From Solibacillus sp. R5-41 (GTDB lineage Bacteria; Bacillota; Bacilli; Bacillales_A; Planococcaceae), in assembly GCF_002736105.1 (NCBI RefSeq), contig NZ_CP024123.1:1604001-1668000 (forward strand): 64,000 bases of DNA, written 5' to 3'. The notes under the pieces are model-generated. The model saw nothing but the letters and a program-made list of their open reading frames with translations, did not search any database and had not been told where the DNA came from. Position 1 is the stretch's first letter. Every line of letters begins with the position of its first letter. Shown piece by piece: positions 1-7,807 of this stretch. The translations under genes and the position numbers were made by a program.

Positions 1-524
1 ATGGTTTATCTGTGGAAGAACTCGTATCCTATGGTCGATTTCCATATCAAAAGGGCTTTGGCAATTTATCACAAAAGGATAAGGACGTCATTGACTGGGC
101 TTTACATGTAACAAAAACGGATACGTATCGGTCGCAAACAGTCGATGCATTATCAGGTGGACAGCGTCAGAGAGTGTGGATTGCTATGGCATTAGCGCAG
201 GAAACTGACATTATCTTTTTAGATGAGCCGACGACTTATTTGGATATGGCGCATCAATTAGAAGTATTAGAATTACTGCGTGAGCTCAATATAAAGGAAG
301 GGCGTACAATTGTCATGGTGCTCCATGATTTAAATCAGGCAGCACGATTCTCAGATTACATTGTGGCACTTTCAAAAGGGCACCTTGTGAAATTTGGTAC
401 CGCTGAGGAAGTGATTGTGCCAGAAGTTTTACAGGAAGTATTTAATATTGATGCAGTGATCGGTAAGGATCCACGAACAAACAAGCCGATGTGCATTACA
501 TATAACTTATTACAAACAAATTAA
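1..524 (+). CDS. Ferric-siderophore ABC transporter ATP-binding protein (5' truncated by window)
   Basis: This is the C-terminal part of a FecE/FhuC-type ATPase that powers import of ferric siderophore across the membrane. The frame is open from base 3 (GLSVEELVSYGRFPYQ) so the true start lies outside the window. Visible are the ABC signature LSGGQRQRVWIAMALAQ, Walker B plus D-loop IIFLDEPTTYLD, and the H-loop MVLHDLNQA. The Walker A part is missing only because of the window edge. It lies 14 bases before the binding-protein gene and heads a four-gene operon. The ligand (hydroxamate or catecholate) cannot be told from sequence alone. Confidence 0.93.
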   Translation, partial: GLSVEELVSYGRFPYQKGFGNLSQKDKDVIDWALHVTKTDTYRSQTVDALSGGQRQRVWIAMALAQETDIIFLDEPTTYLDMAHQLEVLELLRELNIKEGRTIVMVLHDLNQAARFSDYIVALSKGHLVKFGTAEEVIVPEVLQEVFNIDAVIGKDPRTNKPMCITYNLLQTN

Positions 525-538
525 AGGGGATACTCAAA

Positions 539-1465
539 ATGAAAAAATGGCTTTTACCAATGTTTATGATGGTCGTATTAGTGCTTGCAGCTTGCGGCAA
601 TAGCGAGAAAAGTGAAGAAAAAACAGGTAAGGATGCTGGAAAAGAACCTTCACCCGAAACAATTACGTATCAATCTGAAACAGGTCCTATTGAAGTACCC
701 GCAAATCCAGAACGTGTTGTTGTCTTGTCTTCATATGTAGGGGATTTAATGAAGCTTGGTGTGAATATGGTTGGGGTCGATTCTTGGTCTGCCAATAACT
801 CGAATTTTGAAGAAGGAATTAAAGATGCTGAAATCGTAGCGAATACGGATATCGAAAAAATTATAGAACTTAATCCTGATTTAATCATTGGTTTAAATAA
901 TATTGAAAATGCAGATAAACTAGCGGAAATCGCACCAACCGTATTATTTACGTATGGCAAAGTTGATTACTTACAACAACATATCGAAATTGGTAAAGTG
1001 GTGAACAAAGAAGCAGAAGCAACAGCATGGGTAAAAGATTTCAAAGTACGTGCTGCTGATTTAGGCACAAAGATTAAAGATAAAATCGGTGAAGATGCAA
1101 CTGTTACCGTTGTGGAAAACTATGAAAAACAATTCTATTTATTTGGCGATAACTGGGGTCGAGGAACAGAAATTTTATATCAAGAAATGGGCTTGAAAAT
1201 GCCTGAAAAAGTTAAAGAAGTAGCACTAGAGCCAGGTTATTTTGCAATCTCACAAGAAGTGTTAGGTGAGTACACAGGAGACTACGTTATTTTAAGTTTA
1301 TCGAAAGAACAAGATTCTGCGTTCTTAAATGCGGATTGGTATAACGAAATCGAAGCGGTGAAAAATGGTCAATTATTCGAAGCAGACTCAAAAGTATTCT
1401 ACTTCAATGATGCAATGACACTAGATTATCAACTAGATTTCTTTGAAGAAAAGTTTTTAAAATAA
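539..1465 (+). CDS. Iron-siderophore ABC transporter substrate-binding lipoprotein
   Basis: A 308-residue lipoprotein with signal peptide MKKWLLPMFMMVVLVLAAC; the lipobox LAAC puts the lipidated cysteine at residue 19, followed by an acidic, lysine-rich linker. The mature part has the periplasmic-binding type III pattern (ITYQSETGPIEVPANPERVVVLSS, LNPDLIIG, PTVLFTYG), as in FhuD/YfiY-like proteins. It would capture ferric siderophore outside the membrane and hand it to the two permeases that follow. AAAGGGGA precedes the ATG. Siderophore specificity is inferred only at the family level. Confidence 0.92.
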   Translation: MKKWLLPMFMMVVLVLAACGNSEKSEEKTGKDAGKEPSPETITYQSETGPIEVPANPERVVVLSSYVGDLMKLGVNMVGVDSWSANNSNFEEGIKDAEIVANTDIEKIIELNPDLIIGLNNIENADKLAEIAPTVLFTYGKVDYLQQHIEIGKVVNKEAEATAWVKDFKVRAADLGTKIKDKIGEDATVTVVENYEKQFYLFGDNWGRGTEILYQEMGLKMPEKVKEVALEPGYFAISQEVLGEYTGDYVILSLSKEQDSAFLNADWYNEIEAVKNGQLFEADSKVFYFNDAMTLDYQLDFFEEKFLK

Positions 1466-1489
1466 GCGAGTAAAAAGGAAGCAAAAGCA

Positions 1490-2491
1490 ATGACAAAGTT
1501 TCGACAGTTACCATTTTGGCTTCAAGTGTTACTAGTATTCATCCTATTAGTTGGTACAGCTAGTATTTCTCTCTGTTTTGGGGCAGCAAATACGTCTATG
1601 AAAGATGTCTATGAAGCAATATTTGGACAGAGTGGTGGAAAGCATTATTCTATTTTACGTGAAATTCGATTTCCACGTATCATTGCAGCAATTTTTGTCG
1701 GGAGTGCATTAGCAGTAGCGGGAGCAATTATGCAAGGGGTAACAAGGAATCCCTTAGCCGATCCAGGACTTCTTGGGCTTACGGCAGGTGCGAATGCGGC
1801 ACTTGCCCTCACGCTAGCATTTGTGCCAAACACTTCGTATATTATGCTTATCTTTGCATGCTTTATTGGTGCGGGTATAGGCATGGTTATTGTATTTGGC
1901 ATTGGTGCTTCAACAAAGAGCGGTTTTTCTCCGTTAAAACTAGTTTTAGCCGGAGCAGCCGTTTCTGCTTTGTTACAAGCGATTGCTGATGGGACGGGTA
2001 TTTTATTTAATATTTCAAAAGATGTCTCGATGTGGACAAGTGGTGGCTTAATTGGTACAACATGGAATGCGCTTATTATCGTGCCATTTATCGTTCTTGG
2101 ATTAGTGGTGGCATTTATTTTTAGCCGTCAGTTAACAATATTAAGTTTAAACGAAGAAGTGGCAGTCGGCTTAGGCCAAAATACTACGGTTATTAAAATG
2201 ATTATGATGAGTACTGTTGTTGTGTTGGCAGGAGCTGCTGTGGCACTTGTTGGAAATCTAGCATTTGTCGGCTTAATGGTACCTCATATTGTGCGAGCTT
2301 TTGTAGGAACTGATTATCGTTTTGTATTGCCAATGAGTGCTTTAGTTGGTGGTTGGTTTATGCTGTTAGCAGATTTTGTGGGACGTATGATTAATGCACC
2401 GTTCGAAACTCCGGTTGTGGCAATTATTTCGATTATTGGCCTTCCATTCTTCTTACTTTTAGTGCGTAAGGGAGGTCGTCAATTTGCTTAA
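1490..2491 (+). CDS. FecCD-family iron-siderophore permease
   Basis: A 333-residue polytopic membrane protein of the FecCD family. It carries family hallmarks: RFPRIIAAIFVGSALAVAG near residues 60-80, MQGVTRNPLADPGLLGLTAG, and GNLAFVGLMVPHIVRAFVG near the C-terminus, the coupling region for the ATPase. It should pair with the next gene as a heterodimeric channel. The site AAGGAAG precedes the ATG with 8-base spacing. Its stop overlaps the start of the next permease, pointing to coupled translation. Confidence 0.93.
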   Translation: MTKFRQLPFWLQVLLVFILLVGTASISLCFGAANTSMKDVYEAIFGQSGGKHYSILREIRFPRIIAAIFVGSALAVAGAIMQGVTRNPLADPGLLGLTAGANAALALTLAFVPNTSYIMLIFACFIGAGIGMVIVFGIGASTKSGFSPLKLVLAGAAVSALLQAIADGTGILFNISKDVSMWTSGGLIGTTWNALIIVPFIVLGLVVAFIFSRQLTILSLNEEVAVGLGQNTTVIKMIMMSTVVVLAGAAVALVGNLAFVGLMVPHIVRAFVGTDYRFVLPMSALVGGWFMLLADFVGRMINAPFETPVVAIISIIGLPFFLLLVRKGGRQFA

Positions 2492-3491
2492 TGGACAGCG
2501 GAAAAAACAACGGAAGTGGCTCGCTATTTGGATACTGTTAACGTTGGCTGTTTTCGTGATGGGTATCTCACTTGGTGCAGCATCCATCTCAATTGACCGA
2601 ATTATACCAATATTACTCGGAGATGGTAGTTTTAAAGAATCATTCGTGTTATTTTCAATACGCTTACCTCGATTATTTGTGTTAGCAGCGGCTGGAATGG
2701 CATTAGCGCTTGCTGGTGCTGTGCTACAAGGCGTAACACGAAATGACTTAGCCGATCCCGGGATTATTGGGATTAATGCTGGTGCAGGTGTCGGGATTAC
2801 ACTGTTCTACTTATTTGTAAAAGGAGATTTACCGAATTTTGCTTATGTTTTACCTGTCGTCGGCTTTGTCAGCGCGATGATAACTGCATTATGTATTTAC
2901 TTCTTTTCGTATAAGAAAAATCAGGGTGTACAGCCTGTGCAGCTTATTTTAATTGGAGTTGGTGTCGCTTCTGCATTATCGGGTGTAATGATGATGTTAA
3001 TTTCATCTGCTGAGCGAAATGATGTGCAGTTTATCGCTCAGTGGCTTGCCGGAAGTGTATGGGGCACGGACTGGCCATTTTTATGGGCGTTGTTGCCATG
3101 GTTAGTGGTGGGAATACCGTTTATTTTCTATAAGGCTAATGTTTTGAATGTGTTAGCTATGACCGAACAAACGGCAATTGGTTTGGGGATGAATATTCAA
3201 CGGGAACGTCTACAATTATTAGTCGTAGCTGTGGCACTTGCTGCTGCAGCCGTATCAGTTACCGGTGGAATTGCCTTCATCGGTTTAATGGCACCACATA
3301 TTGCAAAACAGCTAGTGGGCCCGCGCTATCAATTCTTTTTACCGTTAACACTATGTATCGGTGCGAGTCTATTAATGTTTGCTGATACGATTGGTAGAGT
3401 TATCATTTCAACGGCAACGGTGCCAGCAGGAATTGTCGTAGCATGTATTGGTGCACCTTACTTTTTATATTTACTACGCAAAAACGGCTGA
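2484..3491 (+). CDS. FecCD-family iron-siderophore permease (second subunit)
   Basis: A 335-residue paralogue of the preceding permease with the same landmarks (IRLPRLFVLAAAGMALALAG, LQGVTRNDLADPGIIG, GGIAFIGLMAPHIAKQLVG). It starts at a TTG that overlaps the upstream gene by eight bases, with GGAGG eight bases upstream inside that gene. It is the last gene of the operon; its stop codon lies inside the stem of the terminator that follows. Function as the partner channel subunit is inferred from family and order. Confidence 0.92.
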   Translation: MLNGQRKKQRKWLAIWILLTLAVFVMGISLGAASISIDRIIPILLGDGSFKESFVLFSIRLPRLFVLAAAGMALALAGAVLQGVTRNDLADPGIIGINAGAGVGITLFYLFVKGDLPNFAYVLPVVGFVSAMITALCIYFFSYKKNQGVQPVQLILIGVGVASALSGVMMMLISSAERNDVQFIAQWLAGSVWGTDWPFLWALLPWLVVGIPFIFYKANVLNVLAMTEQTAIGLGMNIQRERLQLLVVAVALAAAAVSVTGGIAFIGLMAPHIAKQLVGPRYQFFLPLTLCIGASLLMFADTIGRVIISTATVPAGIVVACIGAPYFLYLLRKNG

Positions 3492-3518
3492 ATGGATGTT
3501 TCGTTCAGTCGTTTTCTG
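3483..3518 (+). terminator. Rho-independent terminator of siderophore operon
   Basis: AACGGCTGAA (3483-3492) pairs with TTCAGTCGTT (3504-3513) with one G-U pair, followed by a short T tract. The stem includes the stop codon of the last permease. Confidence 0.75.
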
Positions 3519-3640
3519 TAGTTAAAGGGCTGAATAGGTGGATAGAATTCGCTAAGTGACGGATAGAAACGGAATACTGGTGTATAGAACAACGAAATTG
3601 ATGGATAATGGCAAGCTATGTACACTATCCTTTCTCCATT

Positions 3641-3688
3641 AAAAAATGTCTACACAAGGTAAAATACATCCCTCGTGTAGGCATTTCT
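3641..3688 (-). terminator. Terminator of the reductase-like gene
   Basis: AATGTCTACAC (3645-3655) pairs with GTGTAGGCATT (3675-3685) with one G-U pair. Read on the minus strand it is followed by six T, so it ends the transcript of the gene at 3699-4325. It may also work weakly on the plus strand. Confidence 0.75.
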
Positions 3689-3698
3689 TTTAGATTCA

Positions 3699-4325
3699 TT
3701 AATCCAAAATCTGTTCGGTAAGTGTGTCAAAACTATATCGATTTAGGAATTTAGAAAAGGATTCACGCTTCTTACCATGCTCCGAATAAATAGCTATAAT
3801 TTTGTCAATAAGGGTATAGAGTTCTTCAGGCTGTAATTGCGCTTTTACGAGCTTGCCAACTTGTGCGTTAGCCCCCTTAGGACTACCGCCAATGTATAAA
3901 TCATAGCCATTTTTTACTTTTAACACTCCAATATCATTTACAAGAGGTTCTCCGCATCCAACAGGGCAGCCAGTGTATGCAGGGCGAAGAGTGAAAGGAA
4001 CAGGCCTGCCAGCAATTCGCCGATTGATTTCCTTAGCAACGGGCATTCCTTCTTGTTCTTCTCCTTTACAAAAATTACAGTGACGCAGACTTTTTACGTA
4101 ATTTCCGACGGGATAAACAGACAATCCGACTTCATTGAACCTTTTCGTAATGACTTCAACTTCATTTTCAGCTACTTGAATGTATAGCTGTTGAAACGTT
4201 GTCAATTCCAATTCTTCATCACCTAAATATTCAACAAGTAATAAAAGCTGCTTTGCATTCAATTTTGAACCAAAGCCGATGCCTCCATTTACAGCTAACT
4301 TTATATTTTTTTCGATTTCAGACAT
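3699..4325 (-). CDS. Nitrite/sulfite reductase-like siroheme-domain protein, small form
   Basis: A 208-residue protein resembling one half of nitrite/sulfite reductase. The segment RPAYTGCPVGCGEP carries the CX3C pair (Cys120, Cys124) that in the family binds the 4Fe-4S cluster and siroheme; upstream, Cys83 and Cys86 form CX2C (HCNFCKG) rather than the usual CX5C. It is far shorter than full sulfite reductases (about 550 residues), so it may be a one-repeat ancestor-like form or an assembly/sensor protein. It lies 72 bases after a CopZ-like gene on the same strand and behind a CsoR-like operator, so a role tied to copper stress or sulfur/siroheme chemistry is plausible but unproven. Confidence 0.7.
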   Translation of the reverse strand: MSEIEKNIKLAVNGGIGFGSKLNAKQLLLLVEYLGDEELELTTFQQLYIQVAENEVEVITKRFNEVGLSVYPVGNYVKSLRHCNFCKGEEQEGMPVAKEINRRIAGRPVPFTLRPAYTGCPVGCGEPLVNDIGVLKVKNGYDLYIGGSPKGANAQVGKLVKAQLQPEELYTLIDKIIAIYSEHGKKRESFSKFLNRYSFDTLTEQILD

Positions 4326-4397
4326 AACAATACTTACCTTTCTACTGAAAAAGCACTATTAAGTGTATTTTTCATTATTTTTTATGTGGGATATCAT

Positions 4398-4619
4398 CTA
4401 GTAGGTGTTTGTGTCAACAACTGTATACCCATGTGAGGTAATCGCTTGGATCATTTTTTCAATTGATGCGCGGTTATCGTTATACGCCACTTTTACAACA
4501 CCATCTCTTACATTGATTTCGATTGCCATCGTATCATCAATTTGGTGAAGACTATTGTTAATTTTCTTTCCACAGCTACCACAAGACATGCCTAGTATGT
4601 TAAATGTTACATTTTGCAT
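4398..4619 (-). CDS. CopZ-like heavy-metal-associated (HMA) domain protein
   Basis: A 73-residue HMA domain. The metal motif is MSCGSC (Cys13, Cys16) after a first beta strand; the usual copper-chaperone pattern is MxCxxC. It probably binds Cu(I) and passes it on. It is the first gene of a minus-strand unit with the siroheme-reductase-like gene. A CsoR-type operator (4648-4666) lies about 30 bases upstream of its start, pointing to copper induction. It resembles the second CopZ at 7523 in length and fold but differs in sequence. Confidence 0.85.
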   Translation of the reverse strand: MQNVTFNILGMSCGSCGKKINNSLHQIDDTMAIEINVRDGVVKVAYNDNRASIEKMIQAITSHGYTVVDTNTY

Positions 4620-4647
4620 AATTTAAAAACTCCTTTTATTGTGATTT

Positions 4648-4666
4648 TATACATATAGGGGGTATA
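4648..4666 (-). promoter_or_regulatory. CsoR-type copper operator
   Basis: On the minus strand it reads TATACCCCCTATATGTATA. It matches the 19-base dyad before copA (TATACCCCTATATGGTATA) almost exactly. Position just upstream of the CopZ-like gene suggests repression by CsoR. Confidence 0.6.
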
Positions 4667-4960
4667 AGATAGATAAAAAAATTCATACACAGTACACAGG
4701 TTGAATTCAGCATGAAAAATAGTACATTGCAAAAAAGTGTGTACTAGCTACTATGTAAATGGAACATCTTTACTTATCTCCTAATGTAATCATATTACTA
4801 TACCTTAGTATGGTATGTAAATGACGGGTTAATAATTATTTTAAGAATAACTACTAATAAAGGGTCTTTACCTATTGGATGACCTTATTTTATTGTGACT
4901 AACAATATACCCCTAGGATTTTATGTGTTGACAAAAAATAAAAACCAATTTATCATCTAT
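4667..4960. other. Divergent regulatory region between copper and zinc units
   Basis: No gene. It holds the outer part of the copper unit's promoter region, a possible half CsoR site (ATACCCCTAGG, 4907-4917) and the sigma-A promoter of the CDF exporter: TTGACA at 4928-4933 and TATCAT at 4951-4956, 17 bases apart. Confidence 0.55.
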
Positions 4961-4980
4961 ATATGAACATATAATCATAT
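4961..4980 (+). promoter_or_regulatory. CzrA/ArsR-type operator of the cation exporter
   Basis: ATATGAACATATAATCATAT is a dyad (ATATGA...TCATAT) immediately after the -10 box of the exporter promoter. The same dyad occurs before the ArsR-type gene at 6592-6611. It fits known CzrA/SmtB operators (ATATGAxx...TTCATAT). Confidence 0.7.
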
Positions 4981-5020
4981 ATTGGTTATATACGAAAATT
5001 AATTAGATGGAGTGATAATT

Positions 5021-5974
5021 ATGTCGGGTCATCATGATCATAATCACGCACATGGTGCAAATAAAAAAGTGCTACTCATTTCTTTTTTAATCATTACGAG
5101 TTATATGGTTGTAGAAGCGGTAGGGGGGTATGTGACGAACAGTTTGGCCCTACTTTCTGATGCAGGACATATGCTCAGTGATTCCATTTCACTTGGAATT
5201 GCTTTACTTGCTTTTACATTAGGGGAAAAGGCAGCCAATTATAGTAAAACCTATGGCTATAAACGCTTTGAAGTGTTAGCAGCGGTTTTTAACGGTGTGA
5301 CACTTATACTTATCGCGCTATTCATTTTCTTTGAAGCAATTGAACGCTTTGCGAATCCACCAGAAGTTGCGACGACAGGTATGCTTGTTATTAGTTCTAT
5401 TGGTTTAGCGGTGAATATTGTCGTCGCTTGGATTATGACGCGCGGTGGGGATACGGAAGAAAATTTAAATATGCGTGGGGCTTACCTTCACGTTATTAGT
5501 GATATGCTGGGTTCAGTTGGTGCCATACTTGCAGCCTTGCTCATTCTGTTTTTCGGATGGGGCTGGGCGGATCCATTGGCAAGTGTCATTGTAGCAATTC
5601 TTGTTTTACGAAGTGGCTATTATGTAACAAAAGCTTCGATACACGTATTGATGGAAGGAACACCACAAAATGTAATCGTAGACGATGTTGTAAAAATAAT
5701 TGAACAGACGAACGGTATTAAAGGGCTACATGATTTGCATATTTGGTCAATTACAAGTGGTTTGAATGCACTTTCTTGCCATGTGGTAGTAGATGATCAA
5801 TTAACGATTGCAGAAGGCGAAAAACTACTACGTAAAATTGAACATGATTTACAGCATCAAAATATTCAGCACGTTACAATTCAACTAGAATCCGAGGCCC
5901 ATCAACATGATCATTCGATTTTATGTACTGCGAAAGCTGACCCACCAGATGCACATGCACACCATCATCATTAA
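5021..5974 (+). CDS. czcD: Cation diffusion facilitator, zinc/cobalt exporter CzcD-like
   Basis: A CDF-family antiporter that would expel Zn(II)/Co(II) using protons. About 317 residues with six membrane segments. Metal-site pairs are visible: LLSDAGHMLSD in helix 2 and LHVISDMLGS in helix 5. It has His-rich ends (HHDHNHAHG at the N-terminus, AHHHH at the C-terminus) typical of CzcD. I choose the ATG at 5021 rather than a GTG at 5012 because GGAG sits eight bases before it. Its promoter carries a CzrA-type operator, and the likely repressor gene lies 670 bases downstream. Confidence 0.93.
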   Translation: MSGHHDHNHAHGANKKVLLISFLIITSYMVVEAVGGYVTNSLALLSDAGHMLSDSISLGIALLAFTLGEKAANYSKTYGYKRFEVLAAVFNGVTLILIALFIFFEAIERFANPPEVATTGMLVISSIGLAVNIVVAWIMTRGGDTEENLNMRGAYLHVISDMLGSVGAILAALLILFFGWGWADPLASVIVAILVLRSGYYVTKASIHVLMEGTPQNVIVDDVVKIIEQTNGIKGLHDLHIWSITSGLNALSCHVVVDDQLTIAEGEKLLRKIEHDLQHQNIQHVTIQLESEAHQHDHSILCTAKADPPDAHAHHHH

Positions 5975-6076
5975 AGCGGTAACAGTTTTCGTTCCCAAAA
6001 AGCTTAAAGCCTGTGACTATTTTGTCCAATAAATTTGTGTATAATAAGGTTAGTAGTCAGTGAGGGGGCTTTTGTT

Positions 6077-6409
6077 TTGGAAAAAAATATTGAAGAATTG
6101 AATGAGTCGACAGTAGAATCTGTAACGTGTCGTAAAAGTCATCACCCAGAGCACGTGAAGAAAAATTTAACGGTGCGTTTAAATCGTATTGAAGGCCAAA
6201 TTCGTGGCATCAAAGGGATGGTCGAGAAAGATGTGTATTGCGACGATATTATTACACAAATTTCGGCAACGCAATCGGCATTAAATAGTGTGGCAAAAAT
6301 TTTACTAGAAGGTCACTTAAAAGGCTGTGTGGTTGATCGTTTGTCAGAAGGTGATGAAGAAGTGTTAGATGAATTGCTTGTCACAGTTCAAAAGTTAATG
6401 AAAAAGTGA
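6077..6409 (+). CDS. CsoR-family metal-sensing repressor (paralogue 1)
   Basis: An all-helical CsoR/RcnR-family repressor of about 110 residues. The Cu(I) ligands expected for CsoR are present: Cys in VYCDDI, then His and Cys in EGHLKGC. TTG at 6077 is the best start, with GAGGGGG eight bases upstream; the frame is open further upstream but lacks a ribosome site. It is about 85 percent identical by eye to the second CsoR at 7096 over the core. No CsoR dyad is obvious before it, so the two copies may differ in regulation. It lies between the exporter and its ArsR-type regulator. Confidence 0.85.
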   Translation: MEKNIEELNESTVESVTCRKSHHPEHVKKNLTVRLNRIEGQIRGIKGMVEKDVYCDDIITQISATQSALNSVAKILLEGHLKGCVVDRLSEGDEEVLDELLVTVQKLMKK

Positions 6410-6591
6410 AGTCTATTTTTTGATTCGCCGAACGATTCAATAAGTAGAGCTACCAAAACAGGGGAGAAAACAATAATGTTTTTTCACCTGTTTTTTATTT
6501 GTTTCCTATACCAGGCTAATTTGATTTTAAAATCAACCAGTTAAAGTAGTTAAGTTTAACTTTCTATGGTACAGTTTCTATATTGATTGTT

Positions 6592-6611
6592 ATATGAACA
6601 TATGCTCATAT
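6592..6611 (+). promoter_or_regulatory. CzrA/ArsR-type operator, autoregulatory
   Basis: ATATGAACATATGCTCATAT, the same ATATGA...TCATAT dyad as before czcD, 34 bases upstream of the ArsR-type gene. It suggests the repressor controls itself and the exporter. Confidence 0.68.
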
Positions 6612-6645
6612 TATTAAATGATTATAACTGGAGGCGTCGTATTAA

Positions 6646-6963
6646 ATGAAAGAAAAACCACAAACTACTTCACATGTATTAGATGAAGAAACACTATTTG
6701 TTGTATCACAAACATTTAAAGCGTTAAGTGATCCAACACGTATTCGTATACTAAATTTACTATGCTGTGAGGAACATTCAGTGAATGACATTTCAGAAGC
6801 TCTGGATTTGGGACAGTCTACCGTATCCCATCAGCTTCGATTTTTAAAAAATTTACGATTAGTTAAATTTCGTCGTGAAGGAACCACTTTGTACTATTCA
6901 AGTGATGATTCCCATGTAATGAACTTATTGCATCAAGCAATAGATCATGCAAAACATGAATAA
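6646..6963 (+). CDS. czrA: ArsR/SmtB-family zinc-responsive repressor, CzrA-like
   Basis: A 105-residue winged-helix repressor ([16 protein letters not shown]; recognition helix [20 protein letters not shown]). The last helix keeps the alpha-5 metal site of CzrA: DSH and HAKHE after SSD, i.e. Asp-X-His paired with His-X2-His/Glu. It lacks the alpha-3 CXC motif of arsenic sensors. It should release DNA on Zn/Co binding and derepress czcD. GGAGG lies ten bases before the ATG. The shared operator dyads support the assignment. Confidence 0.88.
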   Translation: MKEKPQTTSHVLDEETLFVVSQTFKALSDPTRIRILNLLCCEEHSVNDISEALDLGQSTVSHQLRFLKNLRLVKFRREGTTLYYSSDDSHVMNLLHQAIDHAKHE

Positions 6964-7041
6964 TTGTTATGGCTAAAGTCGTCAGTAATAGCAAGGCTCG
7001 GAAAGCGTACTAGAAAAATTGTAAAAAAAAGCAAAACCACT

Positions 7042-7070
7042 TTACATACCCTGCATAGGTATGGTATTAT
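7042..7070 (+). promoter_or_regulatory. Promoter with embedded CsoR operator before second csoR
   Basis: The dyad CATACCCTGCATAGGTATG (7045-7063; arms CATACC/GGTATG) lies between a possible -35 TTACAT (7042) and -10 TATTAT (7065-7070), spacing 17. Placement between the boxes suits direct repression. Confidence 0.62.
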
Positions 7071-7095
7071 GAAAACAAGGTTAGGGGGCGAGTAA

Positions 7096-7425
7096 TTGAA
7101 AAATCCATTAGAAGATATTACTTGTCATGCTGTAGAAGCATCATGTCGAAAAAGTCATCACCCTGAAAAAGTAAAAAAAGATTTATCCAATCGATTAAAT
7201 CGCATTGAAGGCCAAGTTCGAGGTATAAAAGGTATGATTGAAAAGGATGTTTATTGTGATGATATTATTACTCAATTATCTGCCACTCAGTCTGCTTTAA
7301 ATAGTGTAGCGAAAATTTTACTTGAAGGGCACTTAAAGGGTTGCGTGGTCGATCGTTTGTCAGAAGGTGACGATTTAGTATTAGACGAATTTGTGGTGAC
7401 CATTCAGAAACTGATGAAAAAATAA
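7096..7425 (+). CDS. csoR: CsoR-family copper-sensing repressor (paralogue 2)
   Basis: A 109-residue CsoR repressor starting at TTG with GGGGGCG upstream. It has the same Cys (VYCDD), His and Cys (EGHLKGC) ligand set as the copy at 6077. A perfect-armed CsoR dyad overlaps its promoter, and copZ and copA follow, which is the classic csoR-copZ-copA order of Bacillales. This copy is therefore the likely copper regulator of the cop genes. Its N-terminus (about 20 residues before SCRKSHHPEKV) differs from the paralogue. Confidence 0.9.
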   Translation: MKNPLEDITCHAVEASCRKSHHPEKVKKDLSNRLNRIEGQVRGIKGMIEKDVYCDDIITQLSATQSALNSVAKILLEGHLKGCVVDRLSEGDDLVLDEFVVTIQKLMKK

Positions 7426-7462
7426 GGGAGAAAACTTATAGAATATAGCGGTGTGTTTAAAT

Positions 7463-7484
7463 TATAACTACCCCTATGTTGTAT
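7463..7484 (+). promoter_or_regulatory. CsoR-like operator before copZ
   Basis: TAACTACCCCTATGTTGTATA shape (core TACCCCTATG) ends 39 bases before copZ. It is less symmetric than the sites before csoR and copA. Confidence 0.5.
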
Positions 7485-7522
7485 AAATTAATTTATAAAA
7501 AAATCAAGGGGGAGAAAATATT

Positions 7523-7729
7523 ATGCAAAACGTAACATTAAATGTTGAAGGCATGTCATGTGGACATTGCGTTAAATCAGTAGAGGGTAGTGTGGGTGCA
7601 CTAGCAGGCGTTAACGAAGTCAAAGTAAATTTAGCAGAAGGATTAGTGGAGGTTGCTTTTGATGAAGCACAAGTATCACTAGATCAAATTAAAGAAACAA
7701 TTGACGACCAAGGCTACGATATTAAATAA
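7523..7729 (+). CDS. copZ: Copper chaperone CopZ
   Basis: A 68-residue HMA protein (MQNVTLNVEGMSCGHCVKSVE) with the CopZ-type motif MSCGHC at residues 11-16. It binds Cu(I) in the cytoplasm and delivers it to CopA or to CsoR. The site GGGGGAG precedes the ATG. It lies 78 bases before the copA start, separated by a further CsoR operator, so copZ and copA may be transcribed both together and separately. Confidence 0.93.
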   Translation: MQNVTLNVEGMSCGHCVKSVEGSVGALAGVNEVKVNLAEGLVEVAFDEAQVSLDQIKETIDDQGYDIK

Positions 7730-7769
7730 TAAGGGGTGCTCTCGCAGCACTCTCTTCTTTTCAAAAATA

Positions 7770-7788
7770 TATACCCCTATATGGTATA
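7770..7788 (+). promoter_or_regulatory. CsoR operator before copA
   Basis: TATACCCCTATATGGTATA, a 19-base imperfect dyad in the copZ-copA gap, 19 bases upstream of the copA start codon. Confidence 0.65.
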
Positions 7789-7807
7789 CAGAGAGGTGGA
7801 TAACAAC

